From the NCBI GenBank assembly GCA_963619325.1, contig CAVEVQ010000015.1:1-56017 (forward strand): DNA of 56,017 nt. The letters are read 5' to 3'. The translations under genes were made by a program, and so were the position numbers. This document shows, one piece after another, positions 44,008 through 52,896 of the stretch. Each line of letters opens with the position of its first letter. Within the stretch, counting starts at the first letter, position 1. The notes beneath the pieces are model-generated. The model worked only from the letters and a program-made list of their open reading frames with translations. It made no database searches and had not been told where the DNA came from. This DNA comes from UBA1181 sp963619325. GTDB taxonomy: Bacteria > Bacteroidota > Bacteroidia > Bacteroidales > Paludibacteraceae.

Positions 44008-45705
44008 TTACTTCACATACTCTTCTGCTTTTGCCAATGCTACGTTGATGTTCGGACAGATATTCTCTTTCCCTAATATTTTATCCATCTTGGCTTTTAA
44101 CAGGGTCTTCTCTACATTCGGACGAACGCCTGAAAGTACAACTGTGATGCCAGCTTTCTGCGACTGTAAACAGAGGTTCTCCAAGTTGTGCAATCCTGTA
44201 GAGTCGATGAACGGAACTTTACGCATACGGATCACTCGTACTTTCGGTGTCTGCGCCACTTCTGACATTACCTCGTCAAATTTATTGGCAACGCCAAAGA
44301 AATATGGCCCGTCAATCTCATATACTTCAACTCCGTCTGGAATGTGCAATTTCTCCTCGTGAAGTGTTATATCTAAATTTTCTCCTGGATCAATCTCATC
44401 GTGGAAGACATGAATTTCGGATGTCTCGCTAGAACGGCGGATGAAAAGAACCACAGCCAACAACAATCCAATCTCAATGGCAATCGTCAAATCGAAAATC
44501 ACTGTCAACAGGAAGGTAACCATCAAAACAGAGAAATCAGATTTCGGACTCTTCCACAAAGATATGAAGGTTCTCCATCCACTCATGTTATATGACACCA
44601 TCACTAAGACTCCTGCCAAACATGGCATCGGAATATAACCTACGAATTTTCCGAAGAAAAGCAATACTAACAGCAATACAATCGCATGGATAACGCCTGC
44701 CACAGGTGTGCGTCCGCCGTTGTTGATATTCGTCATGGTTCTTGCAATGGCTCCCGTTGCAGGTATTCCACCGAAGAATGGTACTATGATGTTGGCAATA
44801 CCTTGTCCGATTAACTCAGTGTTGGAATTGTGTCTGTCTCCAATCACACCGTCGGCCACCATAGCCGAGAGCAACGACTCAATCGCACCCAACATGGCGA
44901 TGGTGAACGCCGCTGGGAAGAGTCGTTGTATCACTTTTAAGAAACTTTGCCCTTCACCCAACTCTATCGCTGGAAGATGGGGCGCAGGCACTCCCGAAGG
45001 CAGTTCGTAGAGGTCTCCGATTGTCTGGATGGAGGTTACCCCGAAGTACTCTTTCAGAATGATACAGGCTATCGTCGCAATGATGATGGCGACCAACGAC
45101 CCAGGGATCTTTTTTGAAATCTTTGGCGTGAAAATGATGATTAGCAGACTGGCAATTCCTACTCCGAAAGCCCACCAGTTGATATGGCTGAAATTCTGGA
45201 AATAGCAAATCCATTTGTGAATAAAATCGGCAGGCACATTAGTAATGCCCAATCCGAAAAGGTCGTTCATCTGCGTAGAGAAGATCGTGAGGGCAATTCC
45301 TCCTGTGAACCCGACGATGACAGGGTAGGGGACGAACTTAATGACGCTTCCTAAGTGGACTACACCCATGACAATCAGCAAGATACCTGCCATAATCGTG
45401 GCAATGGTCAAACCCGTGATGCCATACTCTTGGATGATGCCATAGATGATGACGATGAACGCTCCTGTCGGTCCACCAATCTGGACTTTCGAACCGCCAA
45501 ACACGGCGATTAAAAATCCGGCGATGATCGCCGTCACTAATCCTTCCGTCGGTCCAACTCCCGACGCAATACCAAACGCAATGGCCAACGGAATCGCTAC
45601 TATTCCTACGATGATTCCCGCCATGAAATCGGTTGCGAACTGCCCCTTGTTATAACTCTTCAAACATGAGAAAAACTTCGGCGCAAATACCTTTTCGTGA
45701 TTCAT
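44008..45705 (-). CDS. SulP family anion transporter
   Basis: 565 residues. About 12-14 membrane segments (~20-420) with the SulP signature IVGIVAIPLAIAFGIASGVGP, then a cytoplasmic STAS domain (~440-560; VIRMRKVPFIDSTGLHNLE). Transports sulfate, bicarbonate or a similar anion; the ion cannot be assigned from sequence. Single-gene unit with a -7 box upstream and a terminator downstream. Confidence 0.92.
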   Translation of the reverse strand: MNHEKVFAPKFFSCLKSYNKGQFATDFMAGIIVGIVAIPLAIAFGIASGVGPTEGLVTAIIAGFLIAVFGGSKVQIGGPTGAFIVIIYGIIQEYGITGLTIATIMAGILLIVMGVVHLGSVIKFVPYPVIVGFTGGIALTIFSTQMNDLFGLGITNVPADFIHKWICYFQNFSHINWWAFGVGIASLLIIIFTPKISKKIPGSLVAIIIATIACIILKEYFGVTSIQTIGDLYELPSGVPAPHLPAIELGEGQSFLKVIQRLFPAAFTIAMLGAIESLLSAMVADGVIGDRHNSNTELIGQGIANIIVPFFGGIPATGAIARTMTNINNGGRTPVAGVIHAIVLLLVLLFFGKFVGYIPMPCLAGVLVMVSYNMSGWRTFISLWKSPKSDFSVLMVTFLLTVIFDLTIAIEIGLLLAVVLFIRRSSETSEIHVFHDEIDPGENLDITLHEEKLHIPDGVEVYEIDGPYFFGVANKFDEVMSEVAQTPKVRVIRMRKVPFIDSTGLHNLENLCLQSQKAGITVVLSGVRPNVEKTLLKAKMDKILGKENICPNINVALAKAEEYVK

Positions 45706-45799
45706 TTTTGTTGATGAATTTATAGTTTTTTGTTGCTTCTAATATGCTACTATGCTTCGATGTCGATAATGCTTGAAATTAAGCCATTGAAATTTTGCG

Positions 45800-45807
45800 C
45801 AAAATTA
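45800..45807 (-). promoter_or_regulatory. -7 element of the SulP gene
   Basis: Minus strand TAATTTTG, a full match to TAnnTTTG, about 95 nt before the start codon, in the 304-nt divergent region shared with ugd. Confidence 0.5.
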
Positions 45808-45948
45808 TATGATATTTAGGAATTGTAACGAAAAACCCGCTTTAAAATAGTGTTAAATAACATCTTCTATAATTCTCTTATTCGTTTCCAACTTGTTGTT
45901 TCTTATTTTTTTGTATGAATCTGAATCTGTGGGATATGTTCCACAAAT

Positions 45949-45979
45949 TTTGCTATCCCGGAAAAATTCTTTATTTTTG
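45949..45979 (+). promoter_or_regulatory. Promoter of ugd
   Basis: TTTG at 45949-45952, 19-nt spacer, TATTTTTG at 45972-45979: both elements match the Bacteroidetes consensus exactly. The ATG is 31 nt downstream. The best-formed promoter in the window. Confidence 0.75.
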
Positions 45980-46009
45980 AATATATTTTGATTAGTAGGT
46001 TTTATCAAC

Positions 46010-47311
46010 ATGAAAATAGCAGTAGCAGGGACAGGTTATGTGGGTCTCAGCATCGCGACGTTGCTCGCTCAGCATCATCAGGTGACCGCAGTGGACGTGA
46101 TTCCTGAGAAAGTGGAGAAAATCAATCAACGTATTTCTCCTATTCAAGACGATTATATTGAGAAATATCTTGCGGAAAAGCCGCTTAGCCTCGTCGCAAC
46201 GTTAGATGGCCGCTCTGCTTACAGCGATGCCGATTACGTCGTGATTGCTGCTCCAACCAATTATGACCCTATCAAGAACTATTTTGACACTTCTCACGTT
46301 GAAGAGGTGATTGATCTCGTCTTGGAAGTCAACCCTTCTGCTGTGATGGTCATCAAAAGTACCATTCCTGTGGGCTATACCCGCGGACTCTACGTTAAAT
46401 ATGCCAACAAAGGGGTGAAACAGTTCAACCTGCTTTTCTCTCCTGAGTTCTTGCGCGAGAGTAAGGCTCTCTACGACAATCTTTATCCAAGTCGTATTAT
46501 CGTGGGCTATCCGAAATTAATCAACAACCCTGAGTTTGAAGAAGAGAACAAAGCCATCCTCCAAGTTACCGATGTCGAGAAGATGAAGATGAAAGCGGAG
46601 TGTTTTGCAAAACTCTTACAAGAGGGTGCTATCAAAGAGAATATTGACACCTTGTTGATGGGTATGAAAGAGGCGGAGGCTGTAAAACTCTTTGCCAACA
46701 CCTATCTTGCGCTCCGTGTCAGCTATTTCAACGAGTTGGACACTTATGCAGAGGTGAAAGGTCTTGACACTAAGTCAATTATCGATGGAGTAGGGTTGGA
46801 CCCTCGTATTGGTTCGCATTATAATAATCCATCTTTTGGTTACGGAGGATATTGCTTGCCGAAAGACACAAAGCAGCTCTTGGCAAACTATCAGGATGTG
46901 CCAGAGAATTTGATTGAAGCCATAGTCGAAAGCAACCGCACTCGTAAAGACTATATTGCGGATGCAGTCCTCAAGAAAGCAGGCTATTATGTTGGGAACA
47001 GTACCTACTCCGCAAGTCGCGAGCATACTTGTGTGATTGGAGTCTATCGGCTCACGATGAAGTCCAATTCAGACAATTTCCGCCAGTCTGCCATTCAAGG
47101 TATAATGAAGCGTATCAAAGCCAAGGGCGCCGAGGTAGTCATCTATGAGCCAACCTTGGAAGATGGAACGACCTTCTTCGGCAGCAAGGTGGTCAACAAC
47201 CTGCATGAGTTCAAAGCCCAAAGTCATGCCATCATCGCCAATCGCTACGACGCCTGTTTAGACGACGTAGCCGACAAAGTTTACACAAGGGATATCTTTA
47301 GAAGAGACTGA
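46010..47311 (+). CDS. ugd: UDP-glucose 6-dehydrogenase
   Basis: 433 residues. N-terminal NAD-binding GTGYVG (7-12), the family motif PSAVMVIKSTIPVGYT, and catalytic Cys282 in YGGYCLPKDTKQLL. It oxidises UDP-glucose to UDP-glucuronate. The length and C-terminal domain fit the Ugd type of enteric bacteria. With the epimerase 80 nt downstream it supplies UDP-glucuronate and UDP-galacturonate for the polysaccharide genes that follow. Confidence 0.93.
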   Translation: MKIAVAGTGYVGLSIATLLAQHHQVTAVDVIPEKVEKINQRISPIQDDYIEKYLAEKPLSLVATLDGRSAYSDADYVVIAAPTNYDPIKNYFDTSHVEEVIDLVLEVNPSAVMVIKSTIPVGYTRGLYVKYANKGVKQFNLLFSPEFLRESKALYDNLYPSRIIVGYPKLINNPEFEEENKAILQVTDVEKMKMKAECFAKLLQEGAIKENIDTLLMGMKEAEAVKLFANTYLALRVSYFNELDTYAEVKGLDTKSIIDGVGLDPRIGSHYNNPSFGYGGYCLPKDTKQLLANYQDVPENLIEAIVESNRTRKDYIADAVLKKAGYYVGNSTYSASREHTCVIGVYRLTMKSNSDNFRQSAIQGIMKRIKAKGAEVVIYEPTLEDGTTFFGSKVVNNLHEFKAQSHAIIANRYDACLDDVADKVYTRDIFRRD

Positions 47312-47391
47312 TTTTTCATATATCTTCATATATCTTTTGTGTAATGCTTTCTTAACTTTTTAAAAAGAAGAGAAGAAAAGAACCGATATAT

Positions 47392-48462
47392 ATGTTACCT
47401 CATAACCTAATACTATCCAACCAAACCATCCTAATCACGGGTGCTGCAGGTTTCATCGGCAGTTTCCTCTCTTTGCGCTTGCTAAGCGATTTCCCAAATG
47501 TCAAGATTGTCGGCGTTGATAACTTAAACGACTATTATGATGTGAAACTCAAGGAAAACCGCTTGGCTAAATTGCAAAAATTTGGTAATTTTGCGTTCGT
47601 TAGAGGCAGTATAGCGGATAAATTGCTTGTAGACGGTTTGTTTGAGAAATACAAGCCTCATGTGGTGGTCAATTTGGCGGCGCAGGCAGGTGTCCGGTAT
47701 AGTATCTCGAATCCTTCTGCTTATATTGAGAGTAACGTTGTCGGTTTCTACAATATCTTGGAAGCATGTCGGCATAGTTATGACAATGGGCAAGAGGGCG
47801 TGCGGCACTTGGTTTATGCAAGTTCAAGCAGTGTCTACGGAGCGAATCAAAAAGTTCCATATTCGACAGACGACAAAGTGGACAATCCAGTCAGTCTTTA
47901 CGCTGCCACGAAGAAGAGCAACGAGTTGATGGCTCACGCCTACAGCAAATTGTTCAACATTCCGAGCACGGGTCTGCGTTTCTTCACCGTCTATGGTCCC
48001 GCAGGCCGACCAGACATGGCCTACTACGGATTCACGGAGAAGTTGTTGAAGGGTGAGACCATTCAGATTTTCAACTACGGAAATTGTGAGCGGGACTTCA
48101 CCTACATCGACGATATCGTCGAAGGGTTGGTGCGAGTGATGCAGCACGCTCCCGAACGCAAGACGGGCGACGACGGTCTGCCGATATCCCCTTACAAGGT
48201 GTATAACATAGGCAACAGTCATCCCGAGAAGTTGTTGGATTTCGTCCGAATCCTCCAAGAGGAGTTAGTTCGAGTTCGCCTTCTCCCCGCAGACTATGAT
48301 TTCGCTGCTCATCGGCAACTTGTGCCGATGCAACCTGGCGATGTCCCGGTCACTTACGCCGACACTTCGGACTTAGAAGCCGATTTCGGCTATAAGCCAG
48401 AAACGGAGTTGAGAGAGGGAATTAGGCGGTTTGTGGAGTGGAGGAAAGAAGAAATGATTTAA
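47392..48462 (+). CDS. UDP-glucuronate 4-epimerase
   Basis: 356 residues. Extended SDR: GAAGFIGS (17-24), NLAAQAGVRYSI, YASSSSVYG and Tyr-x3-Lys in YAATKKSNE. The segments DNLNDYYDVKLKENRL and FTVYGPAGRPDMAYY are hallmarks of UDP-glucuronate 4-epimerases (CapI/LspL type) rather than GalE. It makes UDP-galacturonate from the product of the preceding gene. After it come 158 nt without a gene before upxY. Confidence 0.9.
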   Translation: MLPHNLILSNQTILITGAAGFIGSFLSLRLLSDFPNVKIVGVDNLNDYYDVKLKENRLAKLQKFGNFAFVRGSIADKLLVDGLFEKYKPHVVVNLAAQAGVRYSISNPSAYIESNVVGFYNILEACRHSYDNGQEGVRHLVYASSSSVYGANQKVPYSTDDKVDNPVSLYAATKKSNELMAHAYSKLFNIPSTGLRFFTVYGPAGRPDMAYYGFTEKLLKGETIQIFNYGNCERDFTYIDDIVEGLVRVMQHAPERKTGDDGLPISPYKVYNIGNSHPEKLLDFVRILQEELVRVRLLPADYDFAAHRQLVPMQPGDVPVTYADTSDLEADFGYKPETELREGIRRFVEWRKEEMI

Positions 48463-48620
48463 TTTCTATTTTATTGTTATATAAAAAAGAAATGGTTTTC
48501 GGAAGAAGAAGTTTCTTTGGGTGTTTTGAAAAAGAACTTTTTAAATCTTAATCGTAATCCTTTGAATAGTAGTAAGTTACACAATCAGAGGGGAACTAAG
48601 GAAATGTACATACTCAAAAA

Positions 48621-49178
48621 ATGTATATAGATTTTGATAACGCGGAACATTATTGGTATGTGCTAAAAGCTCCCTATCGGGAGCAGGAAATGCAGAAAAT
48701 ATTAGCAGAGCAGGGGTATGAGACCTTTCTTCCCCTTGAGACACGTGTTAGACGTTTGGTGAACAAGAAAGCCGTTACGGTTATGAAACCTGTTATTAAT
48801 AATATCTTTCTTCACACGACTTGGAGAGAAATGCAACAGGTGAAAGCAAGGTATAACAATGAGATTCAGTATGTTGTTCGTAAGGAGCAAGGACGGTTTA
48901 TTCCGCTAACCGTTCCCAAAGAGCAAATGGACTTGTTTGTTGCTGTTACCACAGCAAATTTAGAAAAGGTGAAGTATTTTCTTCCTGGAGAACTTAATCT
49001 CAAGAGAGGAGAGAAGGTGCGTCTTTTGGGTGGTTTGCTCGACAATCGGGAGGTAACTTATATGAGGATACGAGGGTCAAAAAGCAAACATGTGATTGTA
49101 GTTGAGATTCCAGGTTTTTTGGGTGCTTCTGTTGAGGTGTCTGCGGATTTAGTGGAGGTGATTGGAAATTTTAACTAA
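48621..49178 (+). CDS. UpxY-type transcription antiterminator (NusG family)
   Basis: 185 residues. NGN domain at about 10-115 (HYWYVLKAPYREQEMQKIL, FLPLETRVRRL, NNIFLHTTW) and a KOW-like C-terminal region (~125-180; LKRGEKVRLLGG). In Bacteroides each capsule operon starts with such a UpxY, which stops premature termination in its own leader. Here it opens the polysaccharide locus. No upxZ partner follows; the next gene is the flippase. The 158-nt leader (48463-48620) shows no clear promoter and no inverted repeats of an invertible switch. A 9-bp bulged hairpin lies at 49188-49214, between this gene and wzx. Confidence 0.87.
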   Translation: MYIDFDNAEHYWYVLKAPYREQEMQKILAEQGYETFLPLETRVRRLVNKKAVTVMKPVINNIFLHTTWREMQQVKARYNNEIQYVVRKEQGRFIPLTVPKEQMDLFVAVTTANLEKVKYFLPGELNLKRGEKVRLLGGLLDNREVTYMRIRGSKSKHVIVVEIPGFLGASVEVSADLVEVIGNFN

Positions 49179-49225
49179 ACGTTGATTATTCATTCTACAT
49201 TCAGAATTATGAATTAAAATAGTCC

Positions 49226-50761
49226 ATGTCAACATCAGACAACAACAAGCGAATAGCCAAGAATACCTTGCTTCTTTACTTCCGTATGCTCTTCATGATG
49301 GTGGTGTCGCTGTATACGAGCCGCGTCATACTGAATGTATTGGGAGTCGAGGACTTTGGAATATATAACGTCATAGGTGGCGTGGTGGCAATGTTCTCTG
49401 TCATATCAGGATCGTTGTCGGCAGCCATCAGTCGATTCATTACCTACGAACTGGGTAAGGGAGACCAGAGCAAGCTCAACAAAATATTCTCGGCATCGGT
49501 GACGATACAGTTACTGCTGTCCTTGATTATCGTGGTACTAATAGAAACCGTGGGAGTATGGTTCCTGAATACCAAGATGGTGATTCCTGAGGAGAGGATG
49601 ACGGCAGCCAACTGGGTGCTGCAACTTTCCATCGTCTCCTTTGTCCTCGGCTTGCTCAGCGTTCCGTACAACGCTGCCATCATAGCGCATGAGAAGATGT
49701 CTGCATTCGCCTATATCAGCATCTTGGAGGCCATGGGCAAGTTGGCAATAGCCCTCTTGATAGTGGTATCGCCTATTGACAAGTTGATTTTCTTTGCCAT
49801 CCTCACGTGTGTCGTGGGGGTAATCGTTCGTTTCGCATACGGATATTACTGCCAGAAGCATTTTGCGGAATGTACCTACCACTTCCATTGGGACAAGGAC
49901 ATCCTTAAGCAGATGTTCGGTTTCGCAGGATGGAACTTCATCGGTGCAGCTTCTTCCGTATTGAGAGACCAGGGTGGCAACATCGTCATCAACCTCTTTC
50001 ACGGTCCTGCCGTCAATGCCGCCCGTGGCATTGCCATGTCAGTAAATACCGCCGTTACAGGCTTCGTCACAAACTTCATGACGGCACTGAATCCGCAGAT
50101 AACCAAGTCGTATGCATCTGGTGATCATGCATATATGATGACCTTGATATTCCAAGGGGCAAGACTCTCTTTCTATATGCTCCTGCTGCTTTCCTTGCCA
50201 ATACTCGTGAATACGCATTACATCCTCGTGCTGTGGCTCAAACTCGTGCCGGAGCATGCGGTGTTGTTCGTACAACTAATGTTGATCTTCGCTATGGCGG
50301 AGTCCATCTCCAATCCCTTGGTGACGGCAATGCTTGCCACTGGACGCATCCGCAATTACCAGATAGTGGTCGGCGGACTACAAATGATGAACCTGCCCAT
50401 ATCGTATGTGTGCTTGCGCCTCGGTTGCATGCCTGAGTGCGTCCTGATTGTAGCCATCTGCATATCGCAGTGCTGCCTTGCAGCTCGCCTCTATATGCTA
50501 CGAGGCATGATAGGCTTGTCGTCCATACGCTACATGAGGAACGTTTACTTCAACGTGTTAGCGGTAGCGGTACTTTCCGCCATACTCCCAAGCCTTTTGT
50601 CTATGTACCTGCAGGAGTCATTCCTGTCGTTCGTCGCCATATCCTTGGTGGCTGTGGCTTCCACTCTCGCCGTTGAGTTCTATATCGGCTGCAACAAGAA
50701 AGAACGGGAATTTGTCGTGGAAAAGGCAAAGGTGTTTATCCGTAAAATCAACAAGCGATGA
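49226..50761 (+). CDS. Polysaccharide flippase (Wzx-like)
   Basis: 511 residues, 12-14 membrane segments, MATE/MVF-like polysaccharide transporter. The N terminus (RIAKNTLLLYFRMLFMMVV, then YTSRVILNVLG) is typical of Bacteroidales O-antigen/capsule flippases. It moves undecaprenyl-linked repeat units across the inner membrane. The stop overlaps the acyltransferase ATG by four bases (ATGA at 50758-50761). A Wzy polymerase is not found in the window. Confidence 0.9.
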   Translation: MSTSDNNKRIAKNTLLLYFRMLFMMVVSLYTSRVILNVLGVEDFGIYNVIGGVVAMFSVISGSLSAAISRFITYELGKGDQSKLNKIFSASVTIQLLLSLIIVVLIETVGVWFLNTKMVIPEERMTAANWVLQLSIVSFVLGLLSVPYNAAIIAHEKMSAFAYISILEAMGKLAIALLIVVSPIDKLIFFAILTCVVGVIVRFAYGYYCQKHFAECTYHFHWDKDILKQMFGFAGWNFIGAASSVLRDQGGNIVINLFHGPAVNAARGIAMSVNTAVTGFVTNFMTALNPQITKSYASGDHAYMMTLIFQGARLSFYMLLLLSLPILVNTHYILVLWLKLVPEHAVLFVQLMLIFAMAESISNPLVTAMLATGRIRNYQIVVGGLQMMNLPISYVCLRLGCMPECVLIVAICISQCCLAARLYMLRGMIGLSSIRYMRNVYFNVLAVAVLSAILPSLLSMYLQESFLSFVAISLVAVASTLAVEFYIGCNKKEREFVVEKAKVFIRKINKR

Positions 50762-51730
50762 TAGAACGCAACTATTCCATTGACATATTGAAGTCCGTGT
50801 GCGCCATACTTGTTGTGGTTCTGCACACCAACTGCAAGTGGCACGACGCCGTCTTACCATTGACGAGGTGCGCTGTACCTTGCTTCCTCATGATTTCTGG
50901 CTTTCTTCTTTATTCGGAAGAGAATGGCATTGGCCGTGAACGTCTGTTGCGTAACATCAAGCACATCGTCCATACCATGTTGTGGTCTACTGCCTTGTTT
51001 GTCCTGGTAAAGGAAGCACAGAGCATCCATCATGGCACGTTGTACATTCCCTCATTAGGGCAATGGCTCAAGTTCTTTGTCTTCAACGATAATCCTTTCG
51101 GCTTCCATCTGTGGTATTTGGGAGCCTACCTGTATGTCTTGCTGATAATGCTTGCCGTTGATAAATATAATCTGTGGAGATTGTTGCTTTGGCTAACGCC
51201 GGTATTGCTCCTTGGCGACCTCGTGTTAGGCAAATACAGTCTGTTGTTGATTGGGCGCGAGTTCCCTTATATTTGTGTGCGCAACTTCCTCTTTGTCGGC
51301 ATCCCATATTTCATGCTTGGCGTTTGGATTAAGATGTGCAAATATAAGTTGTTGTCTATCAATAAAATAGCATACGGGGGGGGTAATTCTCTTCTCTCTT
51401 ACGTCAATCATTGAAAAGACTATTCTTTTGAAACTTGACATGTGTCCGACCCGTGATCACTATCTTAGCACGACATTACTCGCTTTTTGCCTGTTTATGT
51501 TTGTGCTGTCGTGCAAGAATATGAAGCCAAGTGTATTTTCAAGAGTCGGCGAACGAGACTCACTATACGTATACATCCTTCACCCTTTGTTCTTGATTGT
51601 GCTTCCATTCATAATTAAGAAGATGCCTAACATAGTAGGCGTTTGTTACGATTATACTGCTCCACTTGTTGTTCTCGTCATGACATTGGGGCTTATTGTA
51701 ACAATAAGAAAAGTCAATTTGATAAGATGA
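50758..51730 (+). CDS. Acyltransferase 3 family, frameshifted at a G8 tract (phase OFF)
   Basis: As sequenced the frame from ATG 50758 stops at 51414 after 218 residues. The N-terminal part begins MIERNYSIDILKSVCAILVVVLHTN, the start of membrane acyltransferases (family 3) that O-acetylate sugars. At residue 207 the gene enters eight G (51376-51383) and then reads 11 foreign residues to a stop. With seven G it continues through ILFSLTSIIEKTILL and FCLFMFVLSC to a stop at 51730, giving 323 residues, a normal family length. That restored stop forms an ATGA overlap with the next gene, strong evidence that the second part is genuine. Poly-G suggests reversible ON/OFF switching. A sequencing error of one G is the alternative. 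Confidence 0.85.
51376..51383 (+). repeat. Poly-G tract (8) in acyltransferase gene
   Basis: Eight G inside the codons TAC GGG GGG GGT. One G fewer (or two more) restores the full acyltransferase frame; the present count truncates it. Confidence 0.9.
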
Positions 51731-52896
51731 TAGAAATAAAAAATCCTGCAGACTGCTGTGGATGTACGGCTTGTGCAAGTATATGTGCACATGATGCCAT
51801 AGCCATGAAGCCCGATGCGCTTGGCTTCCTTTATCCCGAGGTGGACAAGGGAAAATGCGTGGACTGTGGGTTGTGCGATAAGGTCTGCGCCTTCAACAAT
51901 CACTATGACACGAGCTTGAACCTCGACAAACCGTCGGCTTATGCAGCTCGTCATAAGGACAAGAACGAGATAGAGACCAGCCGAAGCGGTGCGGCATTCA
52001 TTGCCATCTCCGACTATATTCTGGAGCAAGGCGGCGTCGTCTATGGTGCAGGCTATGCCGACCACTTCCGTGTTGTCCACAAGCGAGCCACAAATAAGGA
52101 GGAACGCAACGAGTTTAAGGGAAGCAAATATGTGCAGAGCGATGTGACTGGCGTTTTCCGTCAAGTGAAGAAAGATTTACAAGACGGACTGACCGTATTG
52201 TTCTCCGGCACACCCTGCCAGACATCAGGGCTGCATTCATACGTAGGCAAGCGACTGAGAGAGAATCTTTTCTTGGTGGATATCGTTTGCCATGGCGTAC
52301 CAAGTCCGTATATGTGGCGAGATTACATTGCATACTTGGAGAAGAAACAAGGTGCGCCCATCGTTTGGGTGAATTTCAGAGACAAGCAAGAGTATGGCTG
52401 GGCTGCCCACCATGAAACATTTAGGTTTAAGGGGGGGGGGGGCAAAATGAGCTTTACATTTTTATTTTACAAACATATCATGTTCCGCAAGTCATGCGGA
52501 AAGTGTCACTTCACCAACACCCATCGTCCAAGCGACATCACCATCGCCGATTTCTGGGGATGGGAGAAGACCGACCCGACGTTCAACGCCGACGACAAGG
52601 GCTGTTCGTTGGTATTGGTCAACACGGAAAAAGGACGCAAGCTATTCGATGCCGTCAGCGAAAGGCTCAACACCATCCCTGCCAACCTCGAAGATTGTAT
52701 GCAGCCCAATCTACAACATCCGTCTGTTATCGACCCGCGGAGAGACCAGTTTGAAAGGGACTACGCCCAAAAGGGCTTCAAGTATGTATATTTCAAGTAT
52801 GGTGAAGAGGGCTGGCGTTACAAGCTCGCTGTAAGGAGACAAAGAATTAAAAATATCATCAAGAAAATCATCAAGAAGATTATCGGAAGAAAATGA
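51727..52896 (+). CDS. Coenzyme F420 hydrogenase/dehydrogenase beta-subunit-like Fe-S protein
   Basis: 389 residues from ATG 51727, which overlaps the restored acyltransferase stop (ATGA); the open frame extends upstream without family-like sequence. Two 4Fe-4S motifs: Cys10-13-16-20 and Cys44-47-50-54. Then the FrhB N- and C-terminal domains (VVYGAGY, SGTPCQTSGL, VCHGVPSP). Such proteins recur in polysaccharide loci next to pyruvyl transferases; the role is not established, probably a flavin/Fe-S reduction of a sugar. A G12 run codes Gly236-239 and is in frame (ON). One G fewer stops translation within a few codons (GGGAK-stop); one more gives a long wrong tail. Confidence 0.87.
   Translation: MIEIKNPADCCGCTACASICAHDAIAMKPDALGFLYPEVDKGKCVDCGLCDKVCAFNNHYDTSLNLDKPSAYAARHKDKNEIETSRSGAAFIAISDYILEQGGVVYGAGYADHFRVVHKRATNKEERNEFKGSKYVQSDVTGVFRQVKKDLQDGLTVLFSGTPCQTSGLHSYVGKRLRENLFLVDIVCHGVPSPYMWRDYIAYLEKKQGAPIVWVNFRDKQEYGWAAHHETFRFKGGGGKMSFTFLFYKHIMFRKSCGKCHFTNTHRPSDITIADFWGWEKTDPTFNADDKGCSLVLVNTEKGRKLFDAVSERLNTIPANLEDCMQPNLQHPSVIDPRRDQFERDYAQKGFKYVYFKYGEEGWRYKLAVRRQRIKNIIKKIIKKIIGRK
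52431..52442 (+). repeat. Poly-G tract (12) in the Fe-S protein gene
   Basis: Twelve G at 52431-52442, preceded by TTTAA and followed by CAAAATGA. The longest homopolymer I found in the window, in the middle of a coding region, in frame as sequenced. Confidence 0.95.

Noticed and set aside
48463..48620. Invertible capsule promoter
   Set aside because: I looked for inverted repeats flanking the upxY leader and found none of useful length.
51727..52896. Archaeal origin of the F420 hydrogenase-like gene
   Set aside because: The family name is misleading; such proteins are common in bacterial polysaccharide loci, and no other archaeal-like gene is present.
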